Shown here: positions 1 through 8,014 of the stretch, one piece after another | How positions within the stretch are numbered: the first letter of the stretch is position 1 | How the letters are laid out: every line of letters begins with the position of its first letter | Assembly (NCBI GenBank): GCA_026417315.1 | Contig: JAOADM010000010.1 | Coordinates: 1 to 35,319, forward strand | Direction of reading: 5' to 3' | Source: Limisphaera sp. | Lineage (GTDB): Bacteria > Verrucomicrobiota > Verrucomicrobiia > Limisphaerales > Limisphaeraceae | Length of the DNA stretch: 35,319 bases | Position numbers and translations under genes: made by a program | Notes under the pieces: model-generated | Seen by the model: only the letters and a program-made list of their open reading frames with translations | The model's database searches: none | What the model was told of the DNA's origin: nothing

Positions 1-22
1 GTCAGATGTGTATAAGAGACAG
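1..22. other. Sequencing adapter remnant (transposase mosaic end)
   Basis: Bases 4-22 match the 19-base Tn5 mosaic-end sequence used in tagmentation libraries, and bases 1-3 (GTC) match the adapter bases that precede it in the read-1 oligonucleotide. This is library sequence left at a contig end. Genomic sequence starts at base 23, and any reading frame beginning inside this stretch is artificial. Confidence 0.95.
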
Positions 23-88
23 GCGCAGGGCGGCGATCTGACTCTCGATGCGCACGCCCGCCTCGTCACCAATTCCCATGAGTTTCAT
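23..88 (-). CDS. Sugar phosphate isomerase/epimerase-like protein, 5' stub only
   Basis: Reading the minus strand from the ATG at 88 gives 22 codons starting MKLMGIGDEAG and remaining open until the adapter at base 22. The start resembles the N-termini of xylose-isomerase-like TIM-barrel epimerases, which often open with a short beta strand followed by a helix. It lies 81 bp downstream of the Gfo/Idh/MocA dehydrogenase on the same strand, and that pairing is common in sugar or cyclitol catabolism. No clear Shine-Dalgarno sequence precedes the ATG. The family call rests on few residues and on context. The rest of the gene is missing because the contig ends here. Confidence 0.45.
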
Positions 89-169
89 GGCTCTGTTGCA
101 CAGGGGTTGCGGCAGCGGTCTCGGCGACCCCGTGGGAACACCATGCGGGCCGCGCACCGCCGCGCGGGT

Positions 170-1321
170 TCAACGTCGAAAGGATGCGGTAAAATCGGCG
201 GCCTCGACCTGCACGACCCTCTTCTCCTTTTTGGACTGGGCGATCAACTCCCGGAGTTTGGCTTCCCAGGCGGCGCCGTCCATGGGCAGGTCGAGCGTTC
301 GATCCAGCAGGGCGGAGAACACGATGGCATTGGCCAGCTCGACCGAATGAATGCCCTCGGGGCCCGGGGCGATGAGGGGTTCCCCGTCCAGGATGGCATT
401 GACGAAGTTCTGGACCATGATGGCATGGGGCAGCACGGCGTCCGTGAAGGGGATTTCGACATTCCAGACGTCCGGTCGTGCGAACGCTTGTTTGGCGGTG
501 CGACTGAACTCGATCATGTCCACTTCGTTGCGGGTGAAAAACAGACGGTTGTTCTCCAGAACCACCTTGCCCCGCGTACCTGCAATTTCCAGCCGGTTGG
601 TGCCGGGGCTCTCGCCGGTGGACCCCAGGAAAACGCCGGTGGCACGGTTCGGCCACTCCAGATAGGCGGTGACGTTGTCCTCGACTTCGATGTCATGGTA
701 GCGGCCGAATTGACAGAAGCCGCGGACGCGGCTCGGCATGCCGCAGAGCCACTGCAGGGTGTCCAGATTGTGAAGGCACTGGTTCAAGAGAACGCCCCCA
801 CCCTCGCCTTTCCAGGTGGCGCGCCAGCCGCCGCTGGCGAAATAGATCTCCGTCCGATACCAGTCGGTGTTGATCCAGTTGACGCGGACGATTTCTCCCA
901 GCTCGCCGCTGGTGATGAGCCTGCGCAGTTTCTGGTAGCGCGGCTCGGTGCGGAGCTGGAACATGCCGGCGAAGACCAGGTTCGGATGTTGCCGGCTGGC
1001 GGCGATGAGGCGTTCGGCGTCGGCCTTGTGCGCGGCGATGGGCTTTTCCACAAGAACGTGTAGGCCTGCATCCAAAGCGGCGATGCCCAGGGACACATGC
1101 TGATAATGCGGAGTGGCAATGATGACCGCATCGACTGCCCGGGACTTGAAGAGGTCGGCGGGATCAGAAAAGCGTAGCAATCCGGAGTAACGATCTGCGG
1201 CCGCGCTTCGGCTGCATACGGCCACCAGTTCACAGCGCTGGACCTTGCCCTGCAACAGATAGTCGGCATGGTAACGGCCGATGTTGCCCAATCCGATGAT
1301 GCCCAACCGTACCTTCTCCAT
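170..1321 (-). CDS. Gfo/Idh/MocA family oxidoreductase
   Basis: A 383-residue predicted NAD(P)-dependent sugar or cyclitol dehydrogenase. The N-terminal Rossmann fold begins MEKVRLGIIGLGNIG, with the dinucleotide-binding GLGNIG at residues 10-15. The family lysine motif EKP lies near residue 92 (HVLVEKPIA). The C-terminal alpha/beta domain contains the GGGVLLNQCLHNLD segment typical of the family, where the His is usually catalytic. The frame stays open far upstream, but homology starts at the ATG at 1321, so I place the start there. There is no signal peptide, so it is probably cytoplasmic. It is divergent from the chemosensory operon across about 200 bp and is followed by the epimerase stub. 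Substrate cannot be told from sequence. Confidence 0.9.
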   Translation of the reverse strand: MEKVRLGIIGLGNIGRYHADYLLQGKVQRCELVAVCSRSAAADRYSGLLRFSDPADLFKSRAVDAVIIATPHYQHVSLGIAALDAGLHVLVEKPIAAHKADAERLIAASRQHPNLVFAGMFQLRTEPRYQKLRRLITSGELGEIVRVNWINTDWYRTEIYFASGGWRATWKGEGGGVLLNQCLHNLDTLQWLCGMPSRVRGFCQFGRYHDIEVEDNVTAYLEWPNRATGVFLGSTGESPGTNRLEIAGTRGKVVLENNRLFFTRNEVDMIEFSRTAKQAFARPDVWNVEIPFTDAVLPHAIMVQNFVNAILDGEPLIAPGPEGIHSVELANAIVFSALLDRTLDLPMDGAAWEAKLRELIAQSKKEKRVVQVEAADFTASFRR

Positions 1322-1524
1322 GTCGTGTACTGTAGGCCGGTGGGGCAACGAGCCCAAGCAAAAGCGTGGTCGGTGGGCCGGTCTGCCCCCAAAGAACAGG
1401 CTTGAGCTGCTGCCGCCAACCGGCCACTCTGACGCCGTTACAACCCCTGTCTCCGGATCGAGCTTGCGCGTGCCGATGTGGGACAGGCGTGCAGGAGCCG
1501 GGATGAAGCAAGAGTGACGCGGGC

Positions 1525-3150
1525 ATGGTGGCGCAGCCCAGCAGCAACGAAGACCGGCGCCGGTTCGGGCCGCCCGATCGGGTGGGGGCCCTTGTAAGCG
1601 GTTTGGCTTTGGTGTTGGCGCTTGCCGTCGGGCTTTGGGCAGATCTTCGTCGTGCGCAGGTGGAAGGCGAGCTGCGTGAAGTGCAGCGCCTGGCACAACG
1701 CGTGCAGCTCTTGCAAACCCGGGTGGAGGCGGCCGGACGGGACCTGCTGCAGGGTGGGTCGCGTCCCGGGCCGGCGGTTTCCGAGGGGCCTGACTCGCAA
1801 GAGCTGGGGGCATTGCTGGCGCAATCGCAGGCGGAGTCGAACTCGGACCCGGCGGTGCGGGAGCGACTGCGCGCCGCGCTGGAATTGATCCGGGAATGGA
1901 TCGCCTCCCAGGCGCGAGTGCTGGCGACCGTGGAGGCCGAAGGCCCGGCGGCTCGCGCGCGGTACGCCGAATTCCATGGCGCTGCCGTGGAACGGTGGAA
2001 ACGACTGCTGCCCGAGTTGCAGTCGTGGGAGCAGATTCACGCGGCCGCCCAAGAGGCAAGGCTCCGGCGCTTGCGATGGACGGGTTGGGGCGCGCTGGGA
2101 CTGGCTGCCCTGGCGGCAGGAGGCCTTTGGTGGTCGGGGCAACGGGTGTCCCGACGCATCGGCCGGGCACTCACCGGTTGGGCGGAGGCAGTGGAGCAGG
2201 GGCAATGGCGCACGCCCTGGCCTGTCGTGGGCAACGGGCTCTGGGTGCGTGTGGGAGACCGGTTGACCCGCGCGGTGGGGCGCGCGGCTGAAATCCATGA
2301 AGCGGTTTGCGGCGCAGGCCGCCGGGTCAGGGATTTGCGTGAGGAATGCGGGCTGCGGCTCCGGGAACTGGAGTCCCAGACAGCGGAGGTCCGCACGCTG
2401 AACGGGCAGGCGCGGCGGACGCTGGAGGCCCTGGCGGCCGAGTTGAAAAGGTGGGCTGAAGAACTGCAGGCCGCGGCGGAACCGGACAGCACACAGGTGG
2501 CTGTTGCCGCGCGCGCAGAGGGCCTTGGCGGAGACCGCGGGTTGCGGCGAGCCGGGGAAGACTGGATCCAGCTGCGCGGACGTCTGAACCGCCTGGTCCA
2601 GGCGGTCGAGTCGATGCACCGGGCCCTGGTGATGATCGCCAAGGCTGCTGACCAGTCCCAGTTACTGGCGGTCAATGCTGCCATCGAGGCGGAAAAGGCC
2701 GGTGAATATGGGCTGGGCTTTGCGGTCGTGGGGGCGGAGGTTCGGCGTCTGGCCGATCAAACGGCGGTGGCGGTGGGGGAAATCGAGCGGGCATTGCAGC
2801 AGGTGCGCGAGGACGCCGAAGCGGGGGCGCGGGCCTGCGAAAACGCGCTGCAGGCCGGCATATCCGACCTGTCCGGACCGGACGCGGGCCGGACCATGCC
2901 CGACGATTCGGTTTCCCGCGCCGAAGCCGCAAAACGACTGCGGCAACGGGGACAGGAGGCGACTCTGCTGGCCGAGCGGTTGCGCGGGTTGGTCGAGCTG
3001 TGCGAACGCAGCGCCGAAGCTTCGCTGCAGGCCGAACGGGCGGCCCGTGAAGCATGGCGCGTGGTGGGAGGGCTGGACGAGCTGGTCATGGTTTTGATCC
3101 GTTGTCCGAGCAGGGTCGACGAGCAGGAGGAGACAACAGGGACCCGGTGA
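1525..3150 (+). CDS. Methyl-accepting chemotaxis protein-like receptor (WspA-like)
   Basis: A 541-residue transmembrane receptor. TM1 is at about 21-39 and TM2 at about 186-203, enclosing a helical, probably periplasmic sensor of about 145 residues. A HAMP-like stretch follows (about 204-255), then a long helical cytoplasmic part. The kinase-control hairpin is at about 371-421 and contains the NAAIEAEKAGEYGLGF core and EVRRLADQTA. The EKAGEYGLGF version of the tip is characteristic of receptors in alternative-cellular-function systems, whereas classical chemotaxis receptors usually read EAARAGEQGRGF. It should sense an envelope or surface signal and control the kinase encoded at 4510-6795. 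It is first in a three-gene plus-strand cluster. The ligand is unknown. Confidence 0.85.
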   Translation: MVAQPSSNEDRRRFGPPDRVGALVSGLALVLALAVGLWADLRRAQVEGELREVQRLAQRVQLLQTRVEAAGRDLLQGGSRPGPAVSEGPDSQELGALLAQSQAESNSDPAVRERLRAALELIREWIASQARVLATVEAEGPAARARYAEFHGAAVERWKRLLPELQSWEQIHAAAQEARLRRLRWTGWGALGLAALAAGGLWWSGQRVSRRIGRALTGWAEAVEQGQWRTPWPVVGNGLWVRVGDRLTRAVGRAAEIHEAVCGAGRRVRDLREECGLRLRELESQTAEVRTLNGQARRTLEALAAELKRWAEELQAAAEPDSTQVAVAARAEGLGGDRGLRRAGEDWIQLRGRLNRLVQAVESMHRALVMIAKAADQSQLLAVNAAIEAEKAGEYGLGFAVVGAEVRRLADQTAVAVGEIERALQQVREDAEAGARACENALQAGISDLSGPDAGRTMPDDSVSRAEAAKRLRQRGQEATLLAERLRGLVELCERSAEASLQAERAAREAWRVVGGLDELVMVLIRCPSRVDEQEETTGTR

Positions 3151-3253
3151 CGAGGTTTACCGGGGACGACTGGGGAGCGCGGGCGCTGGGCAGGTAGTGA
3201 AGCCGGCGCGAGGATCGGGAGTGGGCAGGCCCTGCGAGGGCGGGGAGTGCGCC

Positions 3254-4513
3254 ATGGTGGGTTTGGAGTATCGGTTGGACGGGCACCGCTTTGTCGTCGA
3301 GGCAAAACGGATCGAGGGGGTGTTGCCCGGGTCGTGTCTGCTTCCGCAACCGGGGGCACCGGCGCCGTGGACGGGCTGGGTGCGTGTTCGCGACCGGTTT
3401 TGGCCGGTGGTGGACATGGGGGCCTGGTGGCTCGACCGTCCCACACCTGTGCGCTCACGCTCGCGCATCCTGGTCGCACTGGTTCCAGACGGCACGGGTC
3501 GCGAGCACAGAGCGGGCTTTTTGGTGGACTGTGTTTGGGGCGTGATTCGGTGTCGGGCGGAAGATTTCGTCGAGCGGGACTCGGGTCGGAAGGATTGGCC
3601 CCTGGTGCCGCGGGTGGTGTTGGACGAACAGGGCTTGCTTCACTGGGTGCGTTGGGAAGAGCTTTGGGGCGCAGGGCTGGGGCATACGGTTCGCAGGGCC
3701 ATTGAAGCCGGCCCGACTCTGAGGCCCCGCTCGTTGCGGATCGAACTCTGCACGCAACCGCTCCACGGAGGTCGATCGGGGCTGCCCCTTTGCCGCGGGC
3801 AAGGCGATTCCGCGCAGGTGGTCGCCGCGCAGGCTGTCAGCCTGCCCGGTTGTTGGCGGACGGAGGGCTCGCTGGGCAGTGGCCAATGCCCGCAACTGGA
3901 ACGCGTGCGGAACTGTACGGCGTGTGCGGTGTTTCAGGCGGCCGCCCAAGTGGTGTTGGATGCCCTGGCTCCGGCGGCGGAACCGGGGTGTTTCGAGGCG
4001 TGGCTGAGCCGGCCTTTGCGAGCCGGTCGCTCCCCCGCGACGGGCGTGGTGGTGTTTGCGTTGGACGGGGAATGGTGGGCCGTGCCTGCCCGCCATGTGG
4101 CCGAGATTACCGGGCCCTTGGCGATGCACCGGCTGCCCAGGTTGCGTCCGGGGGCGGTCTGCGGCTTGGTCCAATGGCGAGGGGCGGTGATCCCCTGCCT
4201 GTCGTTGCGATGGATGCTGGGTCGCGAGGACCCGGTGGTTCGTTGCGGCGGCGCGGCGGGCCCGTGGGTAATGATCGCGCAATCCGAGCGTGGCTCGTTC
4301 GCATGGCCCGTGGATCAGTTGGTGGACGTTGTGCGGGTGGGCATGGAGCAGATCCAAGAGGCGCCGGTCACATTGTCCGGTTCGATCGGGCGCTCCACTT
4401 GTGGCATGTTCCGCTACGCGGACCGGTGGGTGGGATTGTTGGACTGGGATCGGGCATCAGGGGAGCTGGAGATCGAATGGACCCAGGATCCACGAAGGCA
4501 GATTGGGCGATGA
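3254..4513 (+). CDS. Double CheW adaptor, WspB-WspD-type fusion
   Basis: A 419-residue adaptor expected to couple receptor and kinase. Residues 1-140 form a CheW domain resembling WspB. Residues about 200-225 carry a CW-x(9)-CP-x(7)-C-x(2)-C pattern like the Cys-containing N-terminus of WspD. Residues about 262-405 form a second CheW domain with WspD-like features (WAVPARHVAEI, HRLPRLRPGAVCGLV). In Pseudomonas Wsp operons these are two proteins separated by the CheR-type WspC; here they are one chain and no CheR lies between. I chose the ATG at 3254 because GGGGAG sits 6 bases upstream; a GTG at 3197 would add 19 residues. The stop overlaps the kinase start as ATGA. Confidence 0.85.
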   Translation: MVGLEYRLDGHRFVVEAKRIEGVLPGSCLLPQPGAPAPWTGWVRVRDRFWPVVDMGAWWLDRPTPVRSRSRILVALVPDGTGREHRAGFLVDCVWGVIRCRAEDFVERDSGRKDWPLVPRVVLDEQGLLHWVRWEELWGAGLGHTVRRAIEAGPTLRPRSLRIELCTQPLHGGRSGLPLCRGQGDSAQVVAAQAVSLPGCWRTEGSLGSGQCPQLERVRNCTACAVFQAAAQVVLDALAPAAEPGCFEAWLSRPLRAGRSPATGVVVFALDGEWWAVPARHVAEITGPLAMHRLPRLRPGAVCGLVQWRGAVIPCLSLRWMLGREDPVVRCGGAAGPWVMIAQSERGSFAWPVDQLVDVVRVGMEQIQEAPVTLSGSIGRSTCGMFRYADRWVGLLDWDRASGELEIEWTQDPRRQIGR

Positions 4514-6795
4514 ATCCCGAGGATCAGTCGCTGCTGGAACTGTTTGCCCGGGAAGCAGAGCCGCAGATGGCGCTGGTGGTGCAGCGTCTGCTGGAATTGG
4601 AGCAGGCGCCCGATTCCCAGCCGCTCGTGGACGAACTGTTACGAGCCTTGCATTCTCTGAAGGGAGCGGCGCGGGTCGTGGGATTGGATCCCATCGTGCG
4701 GGTGGTGCACGCCATGGAAGACTGTCTGGCTCTGGTGCGGGATCGGCGGTTGTCGGTGGGGTCGGGAGAAGTGGACGTGTTGCTGCGGGCGGCGGATGGC
4801 ATCCAGGCCATGGCCCGGCAGGCGCCCAGGGATTTGGCGGCCTGGCTGGAAAGCCATCGTTCCGTGGTGCCGGACATTCTGGAAAGCCTGGCCCACCTGG
4901 TGGCGCAAGTGCGCGACCCGCTGAAGGTCCGCAAAACGAGCCCGCCCGGTGCCGGAGCGGCGGAGGCGGGCGCGGCGCAACCGCTAATGAGCGCCGGGAC
5001 CGCCTCGATGCCGGCATCGTCTTCACTGCCGCAACCCTCCTCGGAACCGGATCCGGCGGGGATGGCCTGGAGCAAGCGCTGGGAGGCAGAGCGCCTCAAT
5101 CGCCTGATGACTCTGGCCGGCCAGGCGCTTTCCGATGCTCGGTGGCTGGGACCGTTGGTCGACAAACTGCAGGCCTTGCGACGTCGTCACGCGGAGGGGG
5201 ATCGTCTGCTCGGACAATTGCGCGGTGCAGAACCGGGGACGGCGCCGAGCCCGGTCCCCGGGCTGGTGGAAGACCTGTCGAAGCTGTGGGCGGATTGCGC
5301 GGATTCTCTGGGATCGTGCTGCGAGGCCCTGCGGGAGCACGACCGCCGTACGGCGCAATGGTCGCACCGGTTGTACTTGGAGGTTTTGCTGGCCCGAGTG
5401 CGGCCTTTTGCCGAGGCGGTACGCCGTCTGCCGCGGCTGGTTCGAGATCTGGCGCGCGCGACCGGCAAAGAGGTGCGGCTGGCGATCGAAGGACAAGGGA
5501 CACGGATCGACTGCGAAATCCTGGAGCGCGTGGAACAGCTGCTGATGCACCTGGTGCGCAATGCAGTCGACCATGGTTGCGAACTCCCCGAAGAGCGTCG
5601 GCGGGCGGGCAAACCGCTGCCGGCGGTCGTCCGTGTCGAAGCGGGTGTGGAGGCGCATGAGCTGTGGATCCGTGTGGCGGACGACGGGCGCGGAGTGGAT
5701 CTGGCGCGATTGCGGGACTGCGTGGTTCGCTCGGGTCGCGCTTCGGCCGAGGCTCTGGCCCGGATGAACGAGGCTGCGCTGCTGGAGTTCTTGTTCGAGC
5801 CCGGGTTCAGCTTGAAGGAATGTGTGACCTCGGATTCCGGACGGGGCGTGGGCTTGGACGTGGTGCGCGAGGCCGTGCATGCGATGCGGGGACGCATCCA
5901 GGTGTTCACGCAGCCGGGTTGTGGCACGTGTTTTGAACTGCGCTTGCCGCTGACGTTGTCCGTGGTACGGACCCTGGTCGTGGAGGTGGCCACGGAAGTC
6001 TACGCGTTTCCGTTGGACCAGGTGGAACGCGTCACGCGGGTCATGCCGGAAGACGTGGACGGTCTGGGGGAACAGCCCTTCGTCCGGGTGCAGGGACAGA
6101 CGGTGGCCCTGGTCAGCCTGGAAAGTCTCCTGGGATTGGAGCCGCGACTGTCCAGCGCCGGTCCCTGGTGGGCCGTGATGGTGCGAACCGCTCAGGGCAT
6201 GTACGGCTGGTTGGTGGACCGGTGCCTGGGCGAGCGAGAACTTCTGCTGCAGCCCCTGGATCCCCGACTGGGTCGCTTTCCCGGGTTGAGCGGAACGGCG
6301 GTTCTGGAGGACGGCCGGCCCGTGGTGGTCCTGGCGCCGCTCGAATTGGCGGCGGCAACGCAGGGCGCCCGGAACTGGCGAATTGAAATGCGGCCGGCCC
6401 GTGCCGCCCACCCGCCCGCGGGACAACGGCGCATTCTGGCCGTGGACGATTCGGCCACGGCGCGAGAGATGACACGCCGTCTGTTGACGCAGCGCGGCTA
6501 CCAGGCGGACGTGGCGGGGGACGGGTGGGAGGCCTGGCAGGCCCTCCACCAGCATCCTTATGACCTGGTCCTCACGGATTTGGAAATGCCCGGGCTGGAC
6601 GGGCTCGAACTGATTCGACGAATCCGACGGGATCCGCGACTGCTGCATCTGCCGGTCATCTTGATGACGTGGCGGGCTGACGAGGCGGGCCGACGGCGAG
6701 GATACGAGGCCGGCGCCAACGTTTACGTCGTCAAAGACGGACAGGTGGCGTCCATGCTGATGGCTGCGGTGGAACGGTTGCTGGCCCCGTCCTGA
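4510..6795 (+). CDS. Hybrid CheA histidine kinase with C-terminal receiver (WspE-like)
   Basis: A 761-residue CheA-type kinase. The HPt domain is at 1-110 with phospho-accepting His48 in HSLKGAARVVG. A Pro/Ala-rich linker (about 135-185) replaces a P2 domain. A dimerisation helix pair follows, then the ATPase domain with N box HLVRNAVDHG (about 347), G1 DDGRGVD (about 391) and G2 GRGVGLD (about 445). A CheW-like domain spans about 470-615. A receiver domain spans about 640-760, with the acidic pair near 646, phospho-accepting Asp690 in LTDLEMPG and a conserved Lys in YVVKDG. All catalytic residues look intact. The start at 4510 overlaps the previous stop (ATGA); an in-frame ATG at 4477 would add 11 residues. 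No separate response regulator or CheB/CheR is nearby. Confidence 0.92.
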   Translation: MNPEDQSLLELFAREAEPQMALVVQRLLELEQAPDSQPLVDELLRALHSLKGAARVVGLDPIVRVVHAMEDCLALVRDRRLSVGSGEVDVLLRAADGIQAMARQAPRDLAAWLESHRSVVPDILESLAHLVAQVRDPLKVRKTSPPGAGAAEAGAAQPLMSAGTASMPASSSLPQPSSEPDPAGMAWSKRWEAERLNRLMTLAGQALSDARWLGPLVDKLQALRRRHAEGDRLLGQLRGAEPGTAPSPVPGLVEDLSKLWADCADSLGSCCEALREHDRRTAQWSHRLYLEVLLARVRPFAEAVRRLPRLVRDLARATGKEVRLAIEGQGTRIDCEILERVEQLLMHLVRNAVDHGCELPEERRRAGKPLPAVVRVEAGVEAHELWIRVADDGRGVDLARLRDCVVRSGRASAEALARMNEAALLEFLFEPGFSLKECVTSDSGRGVGLDVVREAVHAMRGRIQVFTQPGCGTCFELRLPLTLSVVRTLVVEVATEVYAFPLDQVERVTRVMPEDVDGLGEQPFVRVQGQTVALVSLESLLGLEPRLSSAGPWWAVMVRTAQGMYGWLVDRCLGERELLLQPLDPRLGRFPGLSGTAVLEDGRPVVVLAPLELAAATQGARNWRIEMRPARAAHPPAGQRRILAVDDSATAREMTRRLLTQRGYQADVAGDGWEAWQALHQHPYDLVLTDLEMPGLDGLELIRRIRRDPRLLHLPVILMTWRADEAGRRRGYEAGANVYVVKDGQVASMLMAAVERLLAPS

Positions 6796-6851
6796 CGGTC
6801 TTCACCGCCTCCTGCGGCCCCGCGCTGAAACGCGCCCTGCGATCCGGGGAC

Positions 6852-6880
6852 TTGGCCCGGCGGCGGATCCCTGCTACAAA
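6852..6880 (+). promoter_or_regulatory. Putative sigma70-type promoter for the DksA-like/rpmG/rpsR operon
   Basis: TTGGCC at 6852-6857 and TACAAA at 6875-6880 are separated by 17 bases, each matching four of six consensus positions. Sequence just downstream is AT-richer than its surroundings. Transcription would start near 6887, about 70 bases before the leader ORF. Prediction from pattern only. Confidence 0.4.
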
Positions 6881-6957
6881 TTTTCTTCTGGCGTCCGATG
6901 TTTTCTTTGGTACATTCGCCCACCCTCCATGGGGCGGGGGCCCCGGTGGAGGAAGGA

Positions 6958-6996
6958 GTGAAGCGAATTCAACGGCTGGGTGTGTCCGAACCGTGA
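6958..6996 (+). CDS. Short leader ORF, 12 codons, coupled to the DksA-like gene
   Basis: The strongest Shine-Dalgarno-like sequence here (GGAGGAAGGA, 6948-6957) does not serve the DksA-like start, which is over 30 bases further on. It lies directly before a GTG at 6958 that opens a frame encoding MKRIQRLGVSEP (GTG read as Met), ending in TGA at 6994-6996. That TGA overlaps the GTG start of the next gene as GTGA, the arrangement expected for translational coupling. The peptide resembles no family I know. It may act only by delivering ribosomes to the downstream start, or as a regulatory leader. A chance ORF is possible because it is so short. Confidence 0.45.
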   Translation: MKRIQRLGVSEP

Positions 6997-7571
6997 CGGC
7001 GAAAAAGAAAACCACCAACAAGGCGGCTGCCACCGGGAAGGTCCGGGGGGCAGCCACGGCAGATGCCATTCTGGGAACGTCGCCGGCCCGTGGGGCCAGG
7101 GCGGCGATGCCGAAGATCAAACCGGAATGGATGAAGTATTATCAGCGCCTGTTGGACCTGCGGGAACAGCTCATCAAGCAACGGGACGGGTTGGCCAAGG
7201 AATCCGCCCAGGAGCTGCCCACCTACAGCCTGCACATGGCGGATACCGGCACGGACAACTTCGATCGGGACTTTGCCCTGAGCCTTTTGAGCTCCGACCA
7301 GGACGCCCTCTATGAGATCGAGGCGGCCCTCAAGCGCATCGAGAAGAACACCTACGGCATTTGCGAATTGACCGGCAAGCCGATCCCGAAGGCGCGGCTG
7401 GACGCGATCCCCTGGGCCCGCTACACTGTCGAGGCGCAGGCCCAGTTGGAGCGCGAAGGCATGGTCAAGCAACGTCGCCTGGCCTCCCTGGGCGCATTGG
7501 ACCTGGTGGCCCCGACGGAGACGGAGAACTCCGAGGAAGAGGGCGAGGACAAGTTGAAAGAGAAGGAGTGA
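6993..7571 (+). CDS. TraR/DksA family protein with degenerate zinc finger
   Basis: A 192-residue protein. Residues 1-40 are Lys/Ala-rich and probably disordered. A coiled-coil region (about 45-115) includes the acidic segment around DTGTDNFDRDFALSLL. The DksA-type finger region follows (YGICELTGKPIPKARLDAIPW, from residue 121), and the C-terminus is acidic. DksA family members bind RNA polymerase through its secondary channel and adjust transcription, often with ppGpp. Classical members have four zinc-binding Cys; here only Cys124 remains, so zinc binding is unlikely. GTG 6993 is chosen for its overlap with the leader ORF; an internal ATG (MPKIKPEW, 7107) is the alternative. rpmG follows after 3 bases, suggesting co-transcription. 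Confidence 0.8.
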   Translation: MTAKKKTTNKAAATGKVRGAATADAILGTSPARGARAAMPKIKPEWMKYYQRLLDLREQLIKQRDGLAKESAQELPTYSLHMADTGTDNFDRDFALSLLSSDQDALYEIEAALKRIEKNTYGICELTGKPIPKARLDAIPWARYTVEAQAQLEREGMVKQRRLASLGALDLVAPTETENSEEEGEDKLKEKE

Positions 7572-7574
7572 GCC

Positions 7575-7742
7575 ATGCCCCGTGAGATTATCATTTTGGA
7601 GTGCACCGAGGCGGCCAAGGAAGGCAAGCCGCCCTCGCGCTATACCACCACGAAAAACAAGAAGACCAAGACCGAGCGGCTGGAGCTGAGGAAGTACAAT
7701 CCGTTCCTCCGCCGTCACACCCTGCACCGCGAGATCAAGTAA
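7575..7742 (+). CDS. rpmG: 50S ribosomal protein L33
   Basis: A 55-residue protein beginning [17 protein letters not shown] and ending with the L33 pattern [30 protein letters not shown]. This is the usual L33 length. It has only one Cys and lacks the two CxxC pairs of zinc-binding L33, so it is the zinc-independent type. The AAGGAG at 7562-7567, inside the end of the DksA-like gene, acts as its ribosome binding site. It sits between the DksA-like gene (3-base gap) and rpsR (5-base gap). Confidence 0.93.
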   Translation: MPREIIILECTEAAKEGKPPSRYTTTKNKKTKTERLELRKYNPFLRRHTLHREIK

Positions 7743-7747
7743 CCCGT

Positions 7748-8014
7748 ATGCCTCGCAAAACCCATTTGGAATCCGAACGCCGGGTGGATCCCCGGACGCT
7801 GGCCTTGTTGCAGGAGCGCCGGCAGGCGCGGCCGAAGCCCAAGATCGACTTCACCATCGAGGCCCTGGACTACAAGAACGTCAACCTGCTGAAGCAATTC
7901 GTCACCGAGCAGGGTCGGATTCTCCCGCGCAAGTACACCGGTCTGCCGGCCCATTACCAGCGGCGGCTGGCCCGGGCCATCAAGCGCGCCCGGCAGATGC
8001 TGCTCATGCGTTGA
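7748..8014 (+). CDS. rpsR: 30S ribosomal protein S18
   Basis: An 88-residue protein whose second half is a clear S18 match: [37 protein letters not shown] and [12 protein letters not shown]18 binds on the 30S platform with S6. The N-terminal CxxC of some S18 proteins is absent, so this is the zinc-free form. It starts 5 bases after the rpmG stop with no good Shine-Dalgarno sequence, so translation probably depends on rpmG. The rpmG-rpsR pairing is common in bacteria. Confidence 0.95.
   Translation: MPRKTHLESERRVDPRTLALLQERRQARPKPKIDFTIEALDYKNVNLLKQFVTEQGRILPRKYTGLPAHYQRRLARAIKRARQMLLMR

Noticed and set aside
8-1063. Long plus-strand frame beginning in the adapter
   Set aside because: It starts in library sequence and runs antisense to the Gfo/Idh/MocA gene, whose motifs are unmistakable.
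5023-6648. 541-codon minus-strand frame opposite the CheA hybrid
   Set aside because: It is the antisense of conserved kinase, CheW-like and receiver domains; its translation has no domain and is biased by GC content.
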